Part shown: piece after piece, positions 34,803-43,579 of the stretch
Layout of the letters: every line of letters starts with the position of its first letter
Position numbering within the stretch: the first letter of the stretch is position 1
NCBI GenBank assembly: GCA_964392325.1
Contig: CAYMPJ010000019.1
Location: forward strand, 3,800-67,799
Length of the DNA: 64,000 nt
Direction of reading: 5' to 3'
DNA from: CALLPQ01 sp964392325
GTDB lineage: Bacteria > Pseudomonadota > Alphaproteobacteria > Caulobacterales > Parvularculaceae
Notes under the pieces: generated by a model
The model's input: only the letters and a program-made list of their open reading frames with translations
What the model was told of the DNA's origin: nothing
The model's database searches: none
Position numbers and translations under genes: made by a program

Positions 34803-35972
34803 TCAAATGATTTTCGGCGCAAATAATGGCGCTAGTACATCAAAGGCTTTCATCATTTCTTCGCGGTCAGGTATTTCGTTTTCAATACCGAAGCCAAAAT
34901 CCTCGTTGGGCCCAGTATACTGAACAATCAATCCATCACTACGCGATATTGCCGAGACATTATTATAATATAGTGCGTATTCGACATCAGTTTGAGGCCT
35001 AAGCCAGTTAATTTGCCCGCGTACAGGTTCAAGCCGGTCATCGCCCCATAGTTTTTTGGCGTCATATCCTGTGCAGTTTACAATACACTCTTCCGGCAAC
35101 GACAATATTTCCGGGCGCGCGGCAAATTCCCGGCGAACCATTTTGCCGCCGTTTAATAAAAAATCCTGCTTGAGCCTCTGAGAATAAGCGGCAACATTAA
35201 AAATCATCCCGATCCCGCCTCTGGCTGTAGCGGCATTAAATGGATGCGCATTTTGTTCTATATTGGCCCATGGCGGCGTCAAATCACGCACTCTCCTACG
35301 CATGTGAAGAAAGTCCCGGCTTGAGGGCGTTTGCGGCGCTCTAGGCTCGTCGCGAAACAAATAGCTTTTACGCCATTCAACAGGGTTTCCAATGGTTCCC
35401 ACATAGCGCTGATGAACCGCAAAACTCTGCCGCGCCCAGCGCTCCCATCGATCTGCAAAATCTGGATCAACCGCATCGCCCAGTCCGATACGACTGCTCG
35501 GCGACCACACGCCTGTGGCTCTTGCCGAGCGCGTTTCGGAGGGAAAATCCTTTGCATAAAGCGTGACATTGGCTCCGGTTTCGATCAATCGAAGCGCTGT
35601 CGTCAGACCAATAACCCCCGCCCCGATAACCGCAAAGGATCGCGCTCCGCTTTGGCGTGCGAGCATACTGGCCTCAATTGCACAGCCCCATGATAATGAC
35701 CAACCAGCGCCTCCATGACCATAATTATGGATAATCGGTTTTTGCGCGATTTGTTCCGCCTCAAGCCGCGGCCCCTTATCGCGAAACGGGCGTGTACAGA
35801 CCGTTATTCGCATGAGGTTTTCCAGGCCAATCTTCATTGGCACAAATTTATTTTCAGGCAAGAAAGCCGCTGGCAAAGAGTTTGATTGTCTAGCCCAATT
35901 ACCCCCCGCGCAACCAGCAAGGCTAGCACCCATCCCGGTGATAAATAGCCTTCGTTTCAACTGGATTGGCAT
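34803..35972 (-). CDS. D-amino-acid-oxidase-like FAD lipoprotein with permuted motif order
   Basis: 389 residues, predicted to oxidise a D-amino acid or related amine with FAD. The N-terminus is a twin-arginine-like or lipoprotein signal (K-R-R-L-F-I-T-G, lipobox L-A-G-C with Cys21). The Rossmann motif G-A-G-V-I-G is at 117-122, V-N-C-T-G at 298-302 and P-V-R-G-Q at 316-320, all DAO-family landmarks. The block that normally closes a DAO (R-P-x-R...R-L-E-x-E...H-N-Y-G-H-G-G...W-G-C-A) instead lies at 61-98, before the Rossmann fold. The protein ends where a normal DAO would enter that block. So the gene looks circularly permuted. Substrate is unknown. Confidence 0.82.
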   Translation of the reverse strand: MPIQLKRRLFITGMGASLAGCAGGNWARQSNSLPAAFLPENKFVPMKIGLENLMRITVCTRPFRDKGPRLEAEQIAQKPIIHNYGHGGAGWSLSWGCAIEASMLARQSGARSFAVIGAGVIGLTTALRLIETGANVTLYAKDFPSETRSARATGVWSPSSRIGLGDAVDPDFADRWERWARQSFAVHQRYVGTIGNPVEWRKSYLFRDEPRAPQTPSSRDFLHMRRRVRDLTPPWANIEQNAHPFNAATARGGIGMIFNVAAYSQRLKQDFLLNGGKMVRREFAARPEILSLPEECIVNCTGYDAKKLWGDDRLEPVRGQINWLRPQTDVEYALYYNNVSAISRSDGLIVQYTGPNEDFGFGIENEIPDREEMMKAFDVLAPLFAPKII

Positions 35973-36486
35973 TGGGTTACTTCCATCAATGATATTTACG
36001 CGAATTTATAGACGATATTGCATGTTGCAAAAAATCTAAAGGCCCATGAAGCCGCCATTGCTTTTAAAACAAATTATGGCCGCATGCTTGAGAAACCATG
36101 ATACTAACTTGATAAAAACCATAGCTACCAACGGGATTAGCCCTTACTGCGGGTTTAATGCGTATCGATTTGGCAATCCAGCACATCATCGGTTTGCCCA
36201 CCTACTTTTGAATAAACAGCAGTATAATTCTCTCACTACATCGCTTTGTCCGAAAAGGTCACTCGAACACATGGATTTATTTTAATTTAAAAACAATACC
36301 TTAACTAGAATCCCGCCTTACTAAATTATCCGTTTAACAAAAATGAGTGATTACTCACTTTACAAATCAACCCTAATCCTCTATATATACCAAATCAGGT
36401 AACTCGACCTCAATACAAACAGGGCGATGCCCCATATTTTTAACACACCGGCCAGAAAATTTGGCCCATTGATAAGCAGGAATATT
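35973..36486. other. Divergent intergenic region
   Basis: 514 bases between the oxidase and the TetR gene. The right part holds an operator and promoter, listed separately. A plus-strand frame at 36046-36285 has no ribosome-binding site and no protein-like features and is not supported. Confidence 0.5.
36344..36387 (+). promoter_or_regulatory. TetR-type operator overlapping a sigma70-like promoter
   Basis: TGAGTGA-TTAC-TCACTTT (36344-36361) has the 7-4-7 layout and central TA of the FadR-type TetR operator (TGAATGA-nTAn-TCATTCA). Its end overlaps a -35 box TTTACA (36359-36364), which is followed after exactly 17 bases by TATATA (36382-36387). A repressor bound there would block polymerase. 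It lies 100 bases (GTG) or 40 bases (ATG) before the TetR gene, so autoregulation of the TetR-plsC-MFS operon is likely. Confidence 0.65.
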
Positions 36487-37095
36487 GTGGCTCCCAAGAA
36501 AAAACAGACCAAGCCTGTACGCGGCGTTACCGCAGAGGATGGCACATCTTTTGCCCGTTTTGAGCGCTCAGCCCTGGAGTTGTTTGTGGTGCAATCCATA
36601 GATTCCACCACGACAAAACAGATCGCCGCTAAAGCCGGACAGTCCGAAGGGCTCTTATATCGCTATGTATCGTCTAAAAACACACTTGCCGAGAATATGT
36701 TTTTCAAACAACATGAATCCCTCGCCTCTTTAGTGCGCGATGCATCCAAAAGCGCTGGTACTATCAATGAAAAGGCACAAGCAATCGTTGATTCTTATAT
36801 ACAGTGTGCAGACGATGACTGGACATTATTTTCCTATCACATACTCAACTCTCATCGCTTTTTAAGACAAGAACGATCTATCGATAATCCGGTTGATGCG
36901 ATTGAGGATATATTGCGCGCCGCCATGGAAAAAAAAGAAATTCCAAGCGGGTCCCTTACACTGATCGCCAGCATGGCTCTCGGCACCGTTTTACAGCCTG
37001 CCTATTATAAAGCCTACGGGCGTCTTGAAGGTTCCCTTTCAGATTATGCCGACCCCATCATCCGTTCAGTCCTCGCAATACTGTATCAAAAATAA
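36487..37095 (+). CDS. TetR family transcriptional regulator
   Basis: About 202 residues from a GTG at 36487 preceded by AGGA; an upstream in-frame ATG at 36427 (222 residues) is also possible. The N-terminal helix-turn-helix is clear: T-T-K-Q-I-A-A-K-A-G-Q-S-E-G-L-L-Y-R-Y-V-S-S-K (about 40-62), the TetR pattern. The ligand domain follows. The gene begins 11 bases before the plsC ATG's spacer and forms a run with plsC and an LplT-like transporter, and its promoter carries a FadR-type operator, so control by an acyl-CoA or other lipid signal is a reasonable inference. Confidence 0.9.
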   Translation: MAPKKKQTKPVRGVTAEDGTSFARFERSALELFVVQSIDSTTTKQIAAKAGQSEGLLYRYVSSKNTLAENMFFKQHESLASLVRDASKSAGTINEKAQAIVDSYIQCADDDWTLFSYHILNSHRFLRQERSIDNPVDAIEDILRAAMEKKEIPSGSLTLIASMALGTVLQPAYYKAYGRLEGSLSDYADPIIRSVLAILYQK

Positions 37096-37106
37096 GAGAG
37101 AAAATC

Positions 37107-37907
37107 ATGATCCGTAATCAGCTATTTCGAATTCTCTATTGGGTAACCTCTATTTTCTTTGCACTTTTAGCTATGTTTCTTGTGATACTCCCCAATCGCA
37201 AACCAATGATGGGGTGGATCAGACTCTATACCGCGACAATGGTGTTCTGGATGCGGATTATTGCGGGAATAAAAATAACTGTTCGGGGCCGTGAAAATAT
37301 CCCCGACGGTCCCTCAATCATTGCAGCAAAACATCAAAGCTGGGGGGATGGCATTGTGATGTTCTCGCAATTTTTCGATCTGGCATTTGTAACCGGCGAT
37401 CATTTGGAAAAATTACCCCTATTAGGCAAAATCTTGCGCAAAATGGGGGCGATCATTGTCGACAATTGCGGCGGGGCCTATGCGAGGAAAAAACTCGTTG
37501 ATACCGAACTTGCCAAGGCAAGATCGGACAATAGAAGAATATTGATTTACCCGGAAGGCCATCTTGCCAAAGTTGGTCACCATCACCGTTATCGCAAAGG
37601 TGTTTTTCACATGTATCAAAACTATAATTGCCCCGTTGTTCCCGTGGCTACTAATCTGGGATTACGCTGGCCGGAAAACACATGGAATTTAACAAAAGGC
37701 GAAGCTGTGATCGAGTTTTTGCCCCCGATTGCCCCGGGCATGGAAAAGGAAACTTTCATGGAGAAGCTTCAAGACCAGATTGAAACCCGCTCAATCTCAC
37801 TGCTTCCAGAGGGTTACCCCGAGACCTCAATCCTGATAGAGTCAGAAGCAAGCGGCAAACAATCAAATGAAAAACCTAATCTGTTCCAACAAAACAGTCC
37901 TGCATAA
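37107..37907 (+). CDS. plsC: 1-acyl-sn-glycerol-3-phosphate acyltransferase (PlsC-like)
   Basis: A 266-residue inner-membrane acyltransferase that acylates lysophosphatidic acid or another lysolipid. It has an N-terminal hydrophobic helix pair (about 7-60). The catalytic motif I is K-H-Q-S-W-G-D-G (H-x4-D form with one-residue variation, about 75-80), and motif III is Y-P-E-G-H-L-A (about 149-155), where the usual Thr/Ser after G is His. The C-terminal tail (about 235-266) is hydrophilic. It follows the TetR gene by 11 bases and precedes the MFS gene by 86. Confidence 0.92.
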   Translation: MIRNQLFRILYWVTSIFFALLAMFLVILPNRKPMMGWIRLYTATMVFWMRIIAGIKITVRGRENIPDGPSIIAAKHQSWGDGIVMFSQFFDLAFVTGDHLEKLPLLGKILRKMGAIIVDNCGGAYARKKLVDTELAKARSDNRRILIYPEGHLAKVGHHHRYRKGVFHMYQNYNCPVVPVATNLGLRWPENTWNLTKGEAVIEFLPPIAPGMEKETFMEKLQDQIETRSISLLPEGYPETSILIESEASGKQSNEKPNLFQQNSPA

Positions 37908-37993
37908 TTTCTGGCCTAATTTTTTGAGGTACATCCCCCGAATGGACCTCAAAAAATCCAATAAGGGAAATACTCGTTAAAGAGGAAAAGCTG

Positions 37994-39373
37994 ATGACAG
38001 CGAGAAAACCGATTTTTTTCACACGGCGCTTTTTGCCCATGTGGTTAGGGCAATCCTTTGGCGCGCTCTCTGACAATATGAACCGTCAGGTTTTAATTGT
38101 CGGTGTTCCCTTTGGAGTGGTCTCCCTCGCCGGTTTTGACACTATCGATGCCGCTTTGCCAATTATCGGCGCACTCTTTCCGGTCGCCATGTTGATCGGC
38201 TCCATGTATGGGGGGCAGTTTGCTGAAAAATTTGAAACACAAATGATGTTTCGACGCACTAAAATTCTAGAAATAGTTTTGATGTTATTTGCTGCCTATG
38301 GCCTGATCACTGATCAAGGTTGGTTTCTTGTATTGGCGTTATTCGGGATGGGGCTTCAATCTTCTTCCTTCAATCCAGTTCGCCAATCGGCAATGCCCAA
38401 ATATTTGGAAACAGAAGAACTTATTCGCGGGAATGGCCTCATCAATGCTGGCCTATATGGGTGTATTTTGATCGGCACCGGTTTAGGGGGGTATTTTATT
38501 GCCCTGAAACCAGATGCAGCACTCTTTGAGTCCACGCGTTTTATAGAAAGCTTTGGCCTTGCCTCCACGCCAAAATCGATCACTGGCATCGTAATGGTAA
38601 TTTTCTCGATACTTGGATATGCCTTTGTCTGGTTTGCGCCAAAAGCAGCGCCAACCAATCCGGATCTGAAAATTGACTGGTTGGCAATTCCTGCCGCCAT
38701 CAAGATGGTCAGGTTTACTTTTGCCGAGGCAAGCGTTGTTCGCCCGCTCATCGGGATTACCCTGTTCTATTTTGTGTCCACTATGGTCACCATTGCTCTG
38801 CCCTTATATGCCAGAGATACACTTGGGACGGATGCATTGGTTGTGACATTTTTTATGCTGGCTTTTGCTGTTGGTGCTGGTGTGGGCGCCTTGGTGTCAG
38901 CTGCAATCTCCAAAGGCAATAGCGCCCTTCGCTCAGCTACAATTGGTGTGACGCTAGCGGCTATTTGTTCCGCAGGGATTTTCATTCTTTCTCTTACCTT
39001 TTCACCCAATCTGGATGGGTCACTCATTGAATCGGGCGAGTTCGTGAAAACCTGGCGGGGCATTTTATTATTGCTACTGTTTTTTCTATGCTCCGTGTTT
39101 TTGGGTATATATTTAGCGCCCCTTCAAGCCGCGATACAAAGACGTGCCCCAAATGATCGTCGAGCCCGTATTCTTGCGGTCGTGAATATGTCGGTGGCAA
39201 TAGCCGCTTTGCTGGGCTCCCTATCAACCCTTGCAATTACGCAAACAGCCCTGCGTCCAGAACATAGTTTTATTGCCTTATCCCTGATGCTAGGCGGTGT
39301 TGCACTCTATATGATGCGCCGGGCAAAGCAGGTTCCCGATGGGCTTTATGATGAAATGTTACAAAAGAAGTGA
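37994..39373 (+). CDS. MFS transporter, LplT-like
   Basis: A 459-residue, 12-helix major facilitator. The first helix contains F-L-P-M-W-L-G-Q-S-F-G-A-L-S-D-N, which resembles the start of lysophospholipid transporter LplT and of the MFS half of fused acyltransferase-transporters. The F-x-P-V-R-Q-S-A-M-P segment (near 130) is also shared with that group. AGAGGAAAAG lies before the ATG. Pairing with PlsC suggests import and re-acylation of lysophospholipids, as in the E. coli lplT-aas pair; this is inference. Confidence 0.8.
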   Translation: MTARKPIFFTRRFLPMWLGQSFGALSDNMNRQVLIVGVPFGVVSLAGFDTIDAALPIIGALFPVAMLIGSMYGGQFAEKFETQMMFRRTKILEIVLMLFAAYGLITDQGWFLVLALFGMGLQSSSFNPVRQSAMPKYLETEELIRGNGLINAGLYGCILIGTGLGGYFIALKPDAALFESTRFIESFGLASTPKSITGIVMVIFSILGYAFVWFAPKAAPTNPDLKIDWLAIPAAIKMVRFTFAEASVVRPLIGITLFYFVSTMVTIALPLYARDTLGTDALVVTFFMLAFAVGAGVGALVSAAISKGNSALRSATIGVTLAAICSAGIFILSLTFSPNLDGSLIESGEFVKTWRGILLLLLFFLCSVFLGIYLAPLQAAIQRRAPNDRRARILAVVNMSVAIAALLGSLSTLAITQTALRPEHSFIALSLMLGGVALYMMRRAKQVPDGLYDEMLQKK

Positions 39374-39408
39374 GTATTTTCTTAAGGCATCATCGGCTAT
39401 AAGAACTT

Positions 39409-40380
39409 ATGACTATTCTTGTGACAGGTGCCGCTGGTTTTATCGGCTCTCATGTGGTCCACGCTTTATTAGCGCGGGGTGAAACCATTATCGGGGTTGA
39501 TAATCTGAATGATTATTACACGCCAGCGTTAAAACACGCCCGCCTTGAAACCCTTAAGAAAAAATCGGGATTTACTTTTATCGAGGGTGATATTTCAGGC
39601 CGCGATGATTTTGCAATCGCATTGAACGGATTGACCATCAATTCTATCATCCATCTGGCTGCGCAAGCCGGCGTGCGTTACTCCCTCGAAGCGCCCTTTT
39701 CCTACACTGATGCCAATATTACCGGGCATTTAAATCTGTTGGAATATGCCCGCCATAATGACATAGCCCATATGGTTTATGCATCATCATCCTCTATCTA
39801 TGGCCGCAATACCAAAACGCCCTTTACAGAAGAAGACAAAAGCGATCTACCAGCCTCGCTCTATGGGGCAACAAAAAAAGCAAATGAGCTGATGGCATCG
39901 TCCTACGCTCATCTTTACCAGATCCCGCTAACCGGACTTCGCTTTTTTACCGTGTATGGCCCATGGGGTCGCCCTGATATGGCCTACTGGATGTTTACCG
40001 AGAAAATTCTAAAAGGTGAACCAATTAATATTTTCAATCACGGAAAAATGGGCCGGGATTTTACATATATTGATGATATTGTTGACGGTGTAATCGCCGC
40101 CCATGATAACCCGCCCGGTGCGCCGCAATCATTTCATGATGTCTATAATCTTGGTAATGATCATCCAGAAGAATTAATGACGATGGTCTCCCATCTGGAG
40201 ACGCTGATCAATATTGAAGCAACTAAAAATATGATGCCAATGCAAGCGGGTGATGTAGAGCGCACATGGGCGGATATCTCAAAGGCTAAACGTCAATTGG
40301 GTTACAGCCCTAAAGTGAGCTTGCAAGAGGGCCTGTCTCGCTATGTTGACTGGCGGATGGCGCTCGATAGCCCTTTTTAA
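39409..40380 (+). CDS. Nucleotide-sugar epimerase, UDP-glucuronate 4-epimerase type
   Basis: A 323-residue short-chain dehydrogenase of the extended class. The NAD-binding motif is G-A-A-G-F-I-G-S-H (7-15). Catalytic residues are in A-S-S-S-S-I-Y-G and Y-G-A-T-K-K (Tyr/Lys about 149-153). The D-N-L-N-D-Y-Y segment and the R-F-F-T-V-Y-G-P-W-G-R-P-D-M-A block are characteristic of UDP-glucuronate 4-epimerases. It would supply UDP-galacturonate for surface glycans. It lies 35 bases after the MFS gene but is functionally closer to the polysaccharide genes at 10.9-14 kb. Its 3' end converges with mutY. Confidence 0.9.
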   Translation: MTILVTGAAGFIGSHVVHALLARGETIIGVDNLNDYYTPALKHARLETLKKKSGFTFIEGDISGRDDFAIALNGLTINSIIHLAAQAGVRYSLEAPFSYTDANITGHLNLLEYARHNDIAHMVYASSSSIYGRNTKTPFTEEDKSDLPASLYGATKKANELMASSYAHLYQIPLTGLRFFTVYGPWGRPDMAYWMFTEKILKGEPINIFNHGKMGRDFTYIDDIVDGVIAAHDNPPGAPQSFHDVYNLGNDHPEELMTMVSHLETLINIEATKNMMPMQAGDVERTWADISKAKRQLGYSPKVSLQEGLSRYVDWRMALDSPF

Positions 40381-40445
40381 ATAAGCGGCTCAAATCTTGC
40401 TGCCAAATTTGCAATATCGAACCACCCTTAGAGTCATTATTTTAT

Positions 40446-41570
40446 TTATTTTCCTTGATCTTCCAAGACCATATCAAGTCCCTTTTGCATCACTGTTGGA
40501 AGTCTTGCATTTTGAGGATCCAGCCAAATATATTCCTTGGTTTTTTTCCTCGATGTACGGCAACTATAAATACCCAATTCAAGATGAAAATGAGTGAATG
40601 TATGACGCGCTACTCCCCCGTGACGCCATCTTTCCTTCAATGGTGCTAGCGATGCCAATTTAGTCTGCGCCATTTCTTTATCGCCCTGTTCGCTCCACTC
40701 ATTACCTGGGAGACCAAGCATTCCTCCAAGCAAACCCTTTTCAGGACGACGCACAAAAGCAATTGTCCCATCTGTATGCTGAATAACAAAAGCCACACCA
40801 TAACGGGTAGGCTTTTTCTTTTTTGGCGCTTTAACAGGATATTGCTCCGGGTCACCAGCGCGCTTTGCAAGGCAATGAGGTGCAATCGGACAAAGCTCAC
40901 ATGCGGGCGCCTTCGGGCGACAAATTTGTGCCCCTAAATCCATCATGGCTTGGGCAAAATCTCCGTTGCGTGTTTGGGGCCAAACCTTATCCAGCTTTTC
41001 TTTCAAAACCGGTTTTGCTGCGGGTAACGGCGTTTTCTCACGCACCAATCTTGCGGTAATGCGCTCTATATTTCCGTCCATCACAATGACCCGCTCATCA
41101 AAAACGATAGATGCAATCGCAGCGGCGGTGTAATCGCCAATACCGGGGAGCGCTTTCAATTCTATTGCGGTTTGCGGAAATTGGCCGTCATTATCATAGA
41201 CAATCATTTGCGCACATTTATGAAGATTGCGGGCCCGCGCATAATATCCAAGGCCGGCCCATGCGCCTAAAATGTCATCACGCGGGGCGCGCGCCATATC
41301 TTCTATGGTTGGCCATTTTTCAAGAAATTCCAGATATCGCGGACCAACCGTTGCGACTGTAGTTTGTTGCAACATGATCTCGGAAAGCCAGACATGATAG
41401 GGATCACTGCGTTGGTTTTTCTTATTGGGCTCCGTTCGCCACGGCAGAATCCGTGCATTTTGATCATACCATTCCAGCAATGACGCACTCAGCCCCTCAA
41501 ACGGCGTGTCAGGCTGCTTGTTTTTGGTTGCTCGTTTGGTTTTGTTATAAAGCTGTGTTTGTGATCTCAT
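40446..41570 (-). CDS. mutY: A/G-specific adenine glycosylase MutY
   Basis: About 374 residues; it removes adenine mispaired with 8-oxoguanine. The helix-hairpin-helix motif is L-P-G-I-G-D-Y-T-A-A-A-I, the catalytic Glu is in S-E-I-M-L-Q-Q-T and the catalytic Asp in V-M-D-G-N-I-E-R. The 4Fe-4S cluster ligands are C-x6-C-x2-C-x5-C (from C-R-P-K to P-H-C). A C-terminal NUDIX-like domain for 8-oxoG recognition follows. The ATG at 41570 leaves 61 bases to the divergent DUF721 start; upstream starts to 41612 are possible but crowd that promoter. Confidence 0.96.
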   Translation of the reverse strand: MRSQTQLYNKTKRATKNKQPDTPFEGLSASLLEWYDQNARILPWRTEPNKKNQRSDPYHVWLSEIMLQQTTVATVGPRYLEFLEKWPTIEDMARAPRDDILGAWAGLGYYARARNLHKCAQMIVYDNDGQFPQTAIELKALPGIGDYTAAAIASIVFDERVIVMDGNIERITARLVREKTPLPAAKPVLKEKLDKVWPQTRNGDFAQAMMDLGAQICRPKAPACELCPIAPHCLAKRAGDPEQYPVKAPKKKKPTRYGVAFVIQHTDGTIAFVRRPEKGLLGGMLGLPGNEWSEQGDKEMAQTKLASLAPLKERWRHGGVARHTFTHFHLELGIYSCRTSRKKTKEYIWLDPQNARLPTVMQKGLDMVLEDQGK

Positions 41571-41631
41571 GGGGGTTTGTGGTAATCTTACCGACATCAA
41601 ATTGCAAAACATCTACGCCAAAAAGAAAACC

Positions 41632-42213
41632 ATGACCGATAATTTTACCCCGTCCCCCTATCAGCCCTATCGCGGCAGACGCACGCGTCCGGTTCGCAAA
41701 GCGCCCCCTTCAATCAAGCGCTTTTCGGGAAGCGTATTTGCTCGTCTGGCTCAGCAAACCCGTTATATGGAACCTGCGCTTGCGCGTCGCTGGAGCGAAC
41801 TTGTGGGCAGCGATATTGCCCAAATTGCCCGTCCGGGGCGATTATTATCGGATGGTCCGCGAGGGAAAACCCTTGAGATAATTGCATGTGACGGTTCAGC
41901 CGCCACCCGGCTCAACTATGAGCGTAGTCATATACTATCGGCCATCTCAAGAGTTTTAGGTCCTGGCACAGTCACCGGCATCAAAATTCTCCAACAGGGA
42001 GGGGCCCGCGCCGGAAATGAAACCCGCGAAGATATCACGCTTGTTTCCGGGAACGGGGCAACAAATGTTTATGATATGGCGGATCGGCGACCGGCTCAGG
42101 ATGAGACTAGGCCACATCCTAATAATGAAGAAAACACTAAGCCTTCTCCCTTGGAAAAAGTCCTCGCCCAATATCAATCCTCACTAGATAACAACAAGAA
42201 TAAGGGTGAATGA
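41632..42213 (+). CDS. DUF721 (DciA-like) protein
   Basis: 193 residues from the ATG at 41632. The DUF721 core (about 40-125) contains A-R-R-W-S-E-L-V-G and the later I-I-A-C-D-G-S-A-A-T-R-L-N-Y-E-R pattern. DUF721 proteins related to DciA help load the replicative helicase DnaB in bacteria lacking DnaC; whether this alphaproteobacterial branch does so is not shown. N- and C-terminal tails are polar and probably disordered. It is divergent from mutY and in the conserved alphaproteobacterial block mutY/DUF721/dsbA/smc. Confidence 0.88.
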   Translation: MTDNFTPSPYQPYRGRRTRPVRKAPPSIKRFSGSVFARLAQQTRYMEPALARRWSELVGSDIAQIARPGRLLSDGPRGKTLEIIACDGSAATRLNYERSHILSAISRVLGPGTVTGIKILQQGGARAGNETREDITLVSGNGATNVYDMADRRPAQDETRPHPNNEENTKPSPLEKVLAQYQSSLDNNKNKGE

Positions 42214-42383
42214 CCAGAAACATTAGGCTAAAATCCATCCCCCAAGACAGCCAACAAAAGCTGTGTTAAGAGAGTTGAAAGACGAAAAATTTAAGCAAGA
42301 ATTTAGATCGCGTTAGATCAAGCTTTTAAAGCCCAATAACCCACAAAGTTAAGATAAAACCTACTGAGAAAGCCCGTAAGACA

Positions 42384-43217
42384 ATGACACTCAAATCCAT
42401 CTCCCTCTCTTTTTTGAGCCATACCGCCCTAAGTTTCACGACTTTGACTCTCGCCGCTTGTAGCGGTGCATCAGATCAGGCCTCTGCCAAAGATGGTAGC
42501 AGTGCAGCTTCGACAATAGCCGATAACCCTAAACTCGTCGCAAATAGAGCCCGCGAAGGAGCTCTTGGTGATATGGTACTGGGCAATGAGGAGTCCGGAG
42601 TGACCCTCGTTGAATATGCTTCTCTAACCTGTGGGCACTGCGCGAGTTTCCATGCAGCCGTCTACCCCAGCATTAAAGAGAAATATATTGAAACGGGCAA
42701 AATCAAATTCGTATTCCGTGAATTACCCACACCGCCGCAAGACCGCTCTCTTTATGCTTCTGCCTTGGCGCGGTGTACGGCTGATAAAGGCGGCGATAAT
42801 GCCTATTTTGTGATGGTTGATGCCCTCTTTAAAACTCAAGGAGAATGGGCATTTGGTAATGATCCGATCGGCTCTCTTCAAAAAATCGCAGCGCAAGCCG
42901 GTATGAATAATGATGCGATTAAAGCGTGCTGGTCCCGTCAGGAAATCCTCGATACGATTACAGAAAATGTGAAAGAAGCCAATAATCGCTTTCAAATCAC
43001 CGGCACCCCGAGTTTTGTGTTAAACGGCGAAAAACTGGCTCTCAAATCACTGGCTGATCTGGAGACGAAACTCGCCGAGGCCACGGGTACTCCCTTGGTG
43101 AGTAACGAATCGCCTGCAAGCGATACAGGCACCTCAGAGCATGACCATGAGGACGGCGAAACCCACGATGAAAGCGATCATGGCGAAAGCGACCATGACG
43201 CGGGTGAAGAACACTAG
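42384..43217 (+). CDS. DsbA-family thiol-disulfide lipoprotein with CGHC site and acidic-His tail
   Basis: 277 residues. A signal peptide ends in the lipobox L-A-A-C (Cys26), so it is probably a periplasm-facing lipoprotein. The thioredoxin-fold active site is C83-G-H-C86, where typical DsbA has CPHC; the DsbA-type helical insertion and the cis-Pro loop (G-T-P-S-F-V) are present. The final 35 residues are almost wholly Asp, Glu, His, Ser and Gly with six His, a tail suited to metal binding. It lies in the conserved block upstream of smc. CGHC is the active-site sequence of protein disulfide isomerases, so isomerase-like activity is possible. Confidence 0.9.
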   Translation: MTLKSISLSFLSHTALSFTTLTLAACSGASDQASAKDGSSAASTIADNPKLVANRAREGALGDMVLGNEESGVTLVEYASLTCGHCASFHAAVYPSIKEKYIETGKIKFVFRELPTPPQDRSLYASALARCTADKGGDNAYFVMVDALFKTQGEWAFGNDPIGSLQKIAAQAGMNNDAIKACWSRQEILDTITENVKEANNRFQITGTPSFVLNGEKLALKSLADLETKLAEATGTPLVSNESPASDTGTSEHDHEDGETHDESDHGESDHDAGEEH

Positions 43218-43579
43218 AAAAGCCCGCCCTTTGCGGCGTCGGCATGGCTATCAAACGAGACCTTTGCATTAACCTGCTCACTGCACTGCAAATTAAAGTG
43301 AGCATGGTTTTTGCATATTTTCCCGTTAGTTAGCTCAATAAGTTCTTGTTTTGGGACAGGTTTACGCCGCAAATATGATCATGCTTTTCCCCAAAACGAG
43401 CTTTTCTTTTGGCTAGAGACCAGAATCGGCTCTGAATGCACCTTGAATGGTGTATGGTATTGGGAAATGGATAGCTTGAATATCACTTTGAACGCACTTG
43501 TGATATTATCTCATTGACCTAAAACATACCGTATGGGGTGCTGGTGAATTTGAGCATCCATAGGTGAGGAAGCACTCTA
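43218..43579. other. Intergenic, before smc
   Basis: 362 bases with no supported gene. A 68-codon plus-strand frame at 43311-43517 has no ribosome-binding site and no recognisable features. The right end carries the smc ribosome-binding site (GAGGAAG near 43565). No clear hairpin was seen. Confidence 0.5.

Noticed and set aside
36046..36285. 79-codon plus-strand frame upstream of TetR
   Set aside because: No ribosome-binding site and atypical composition; ends just before the operator and promoter.
43311..43517. 68-codon plus-strand frame before smc
   Set aside because: No ribosome-binding site and no motif; lies in a plain intergenic region.
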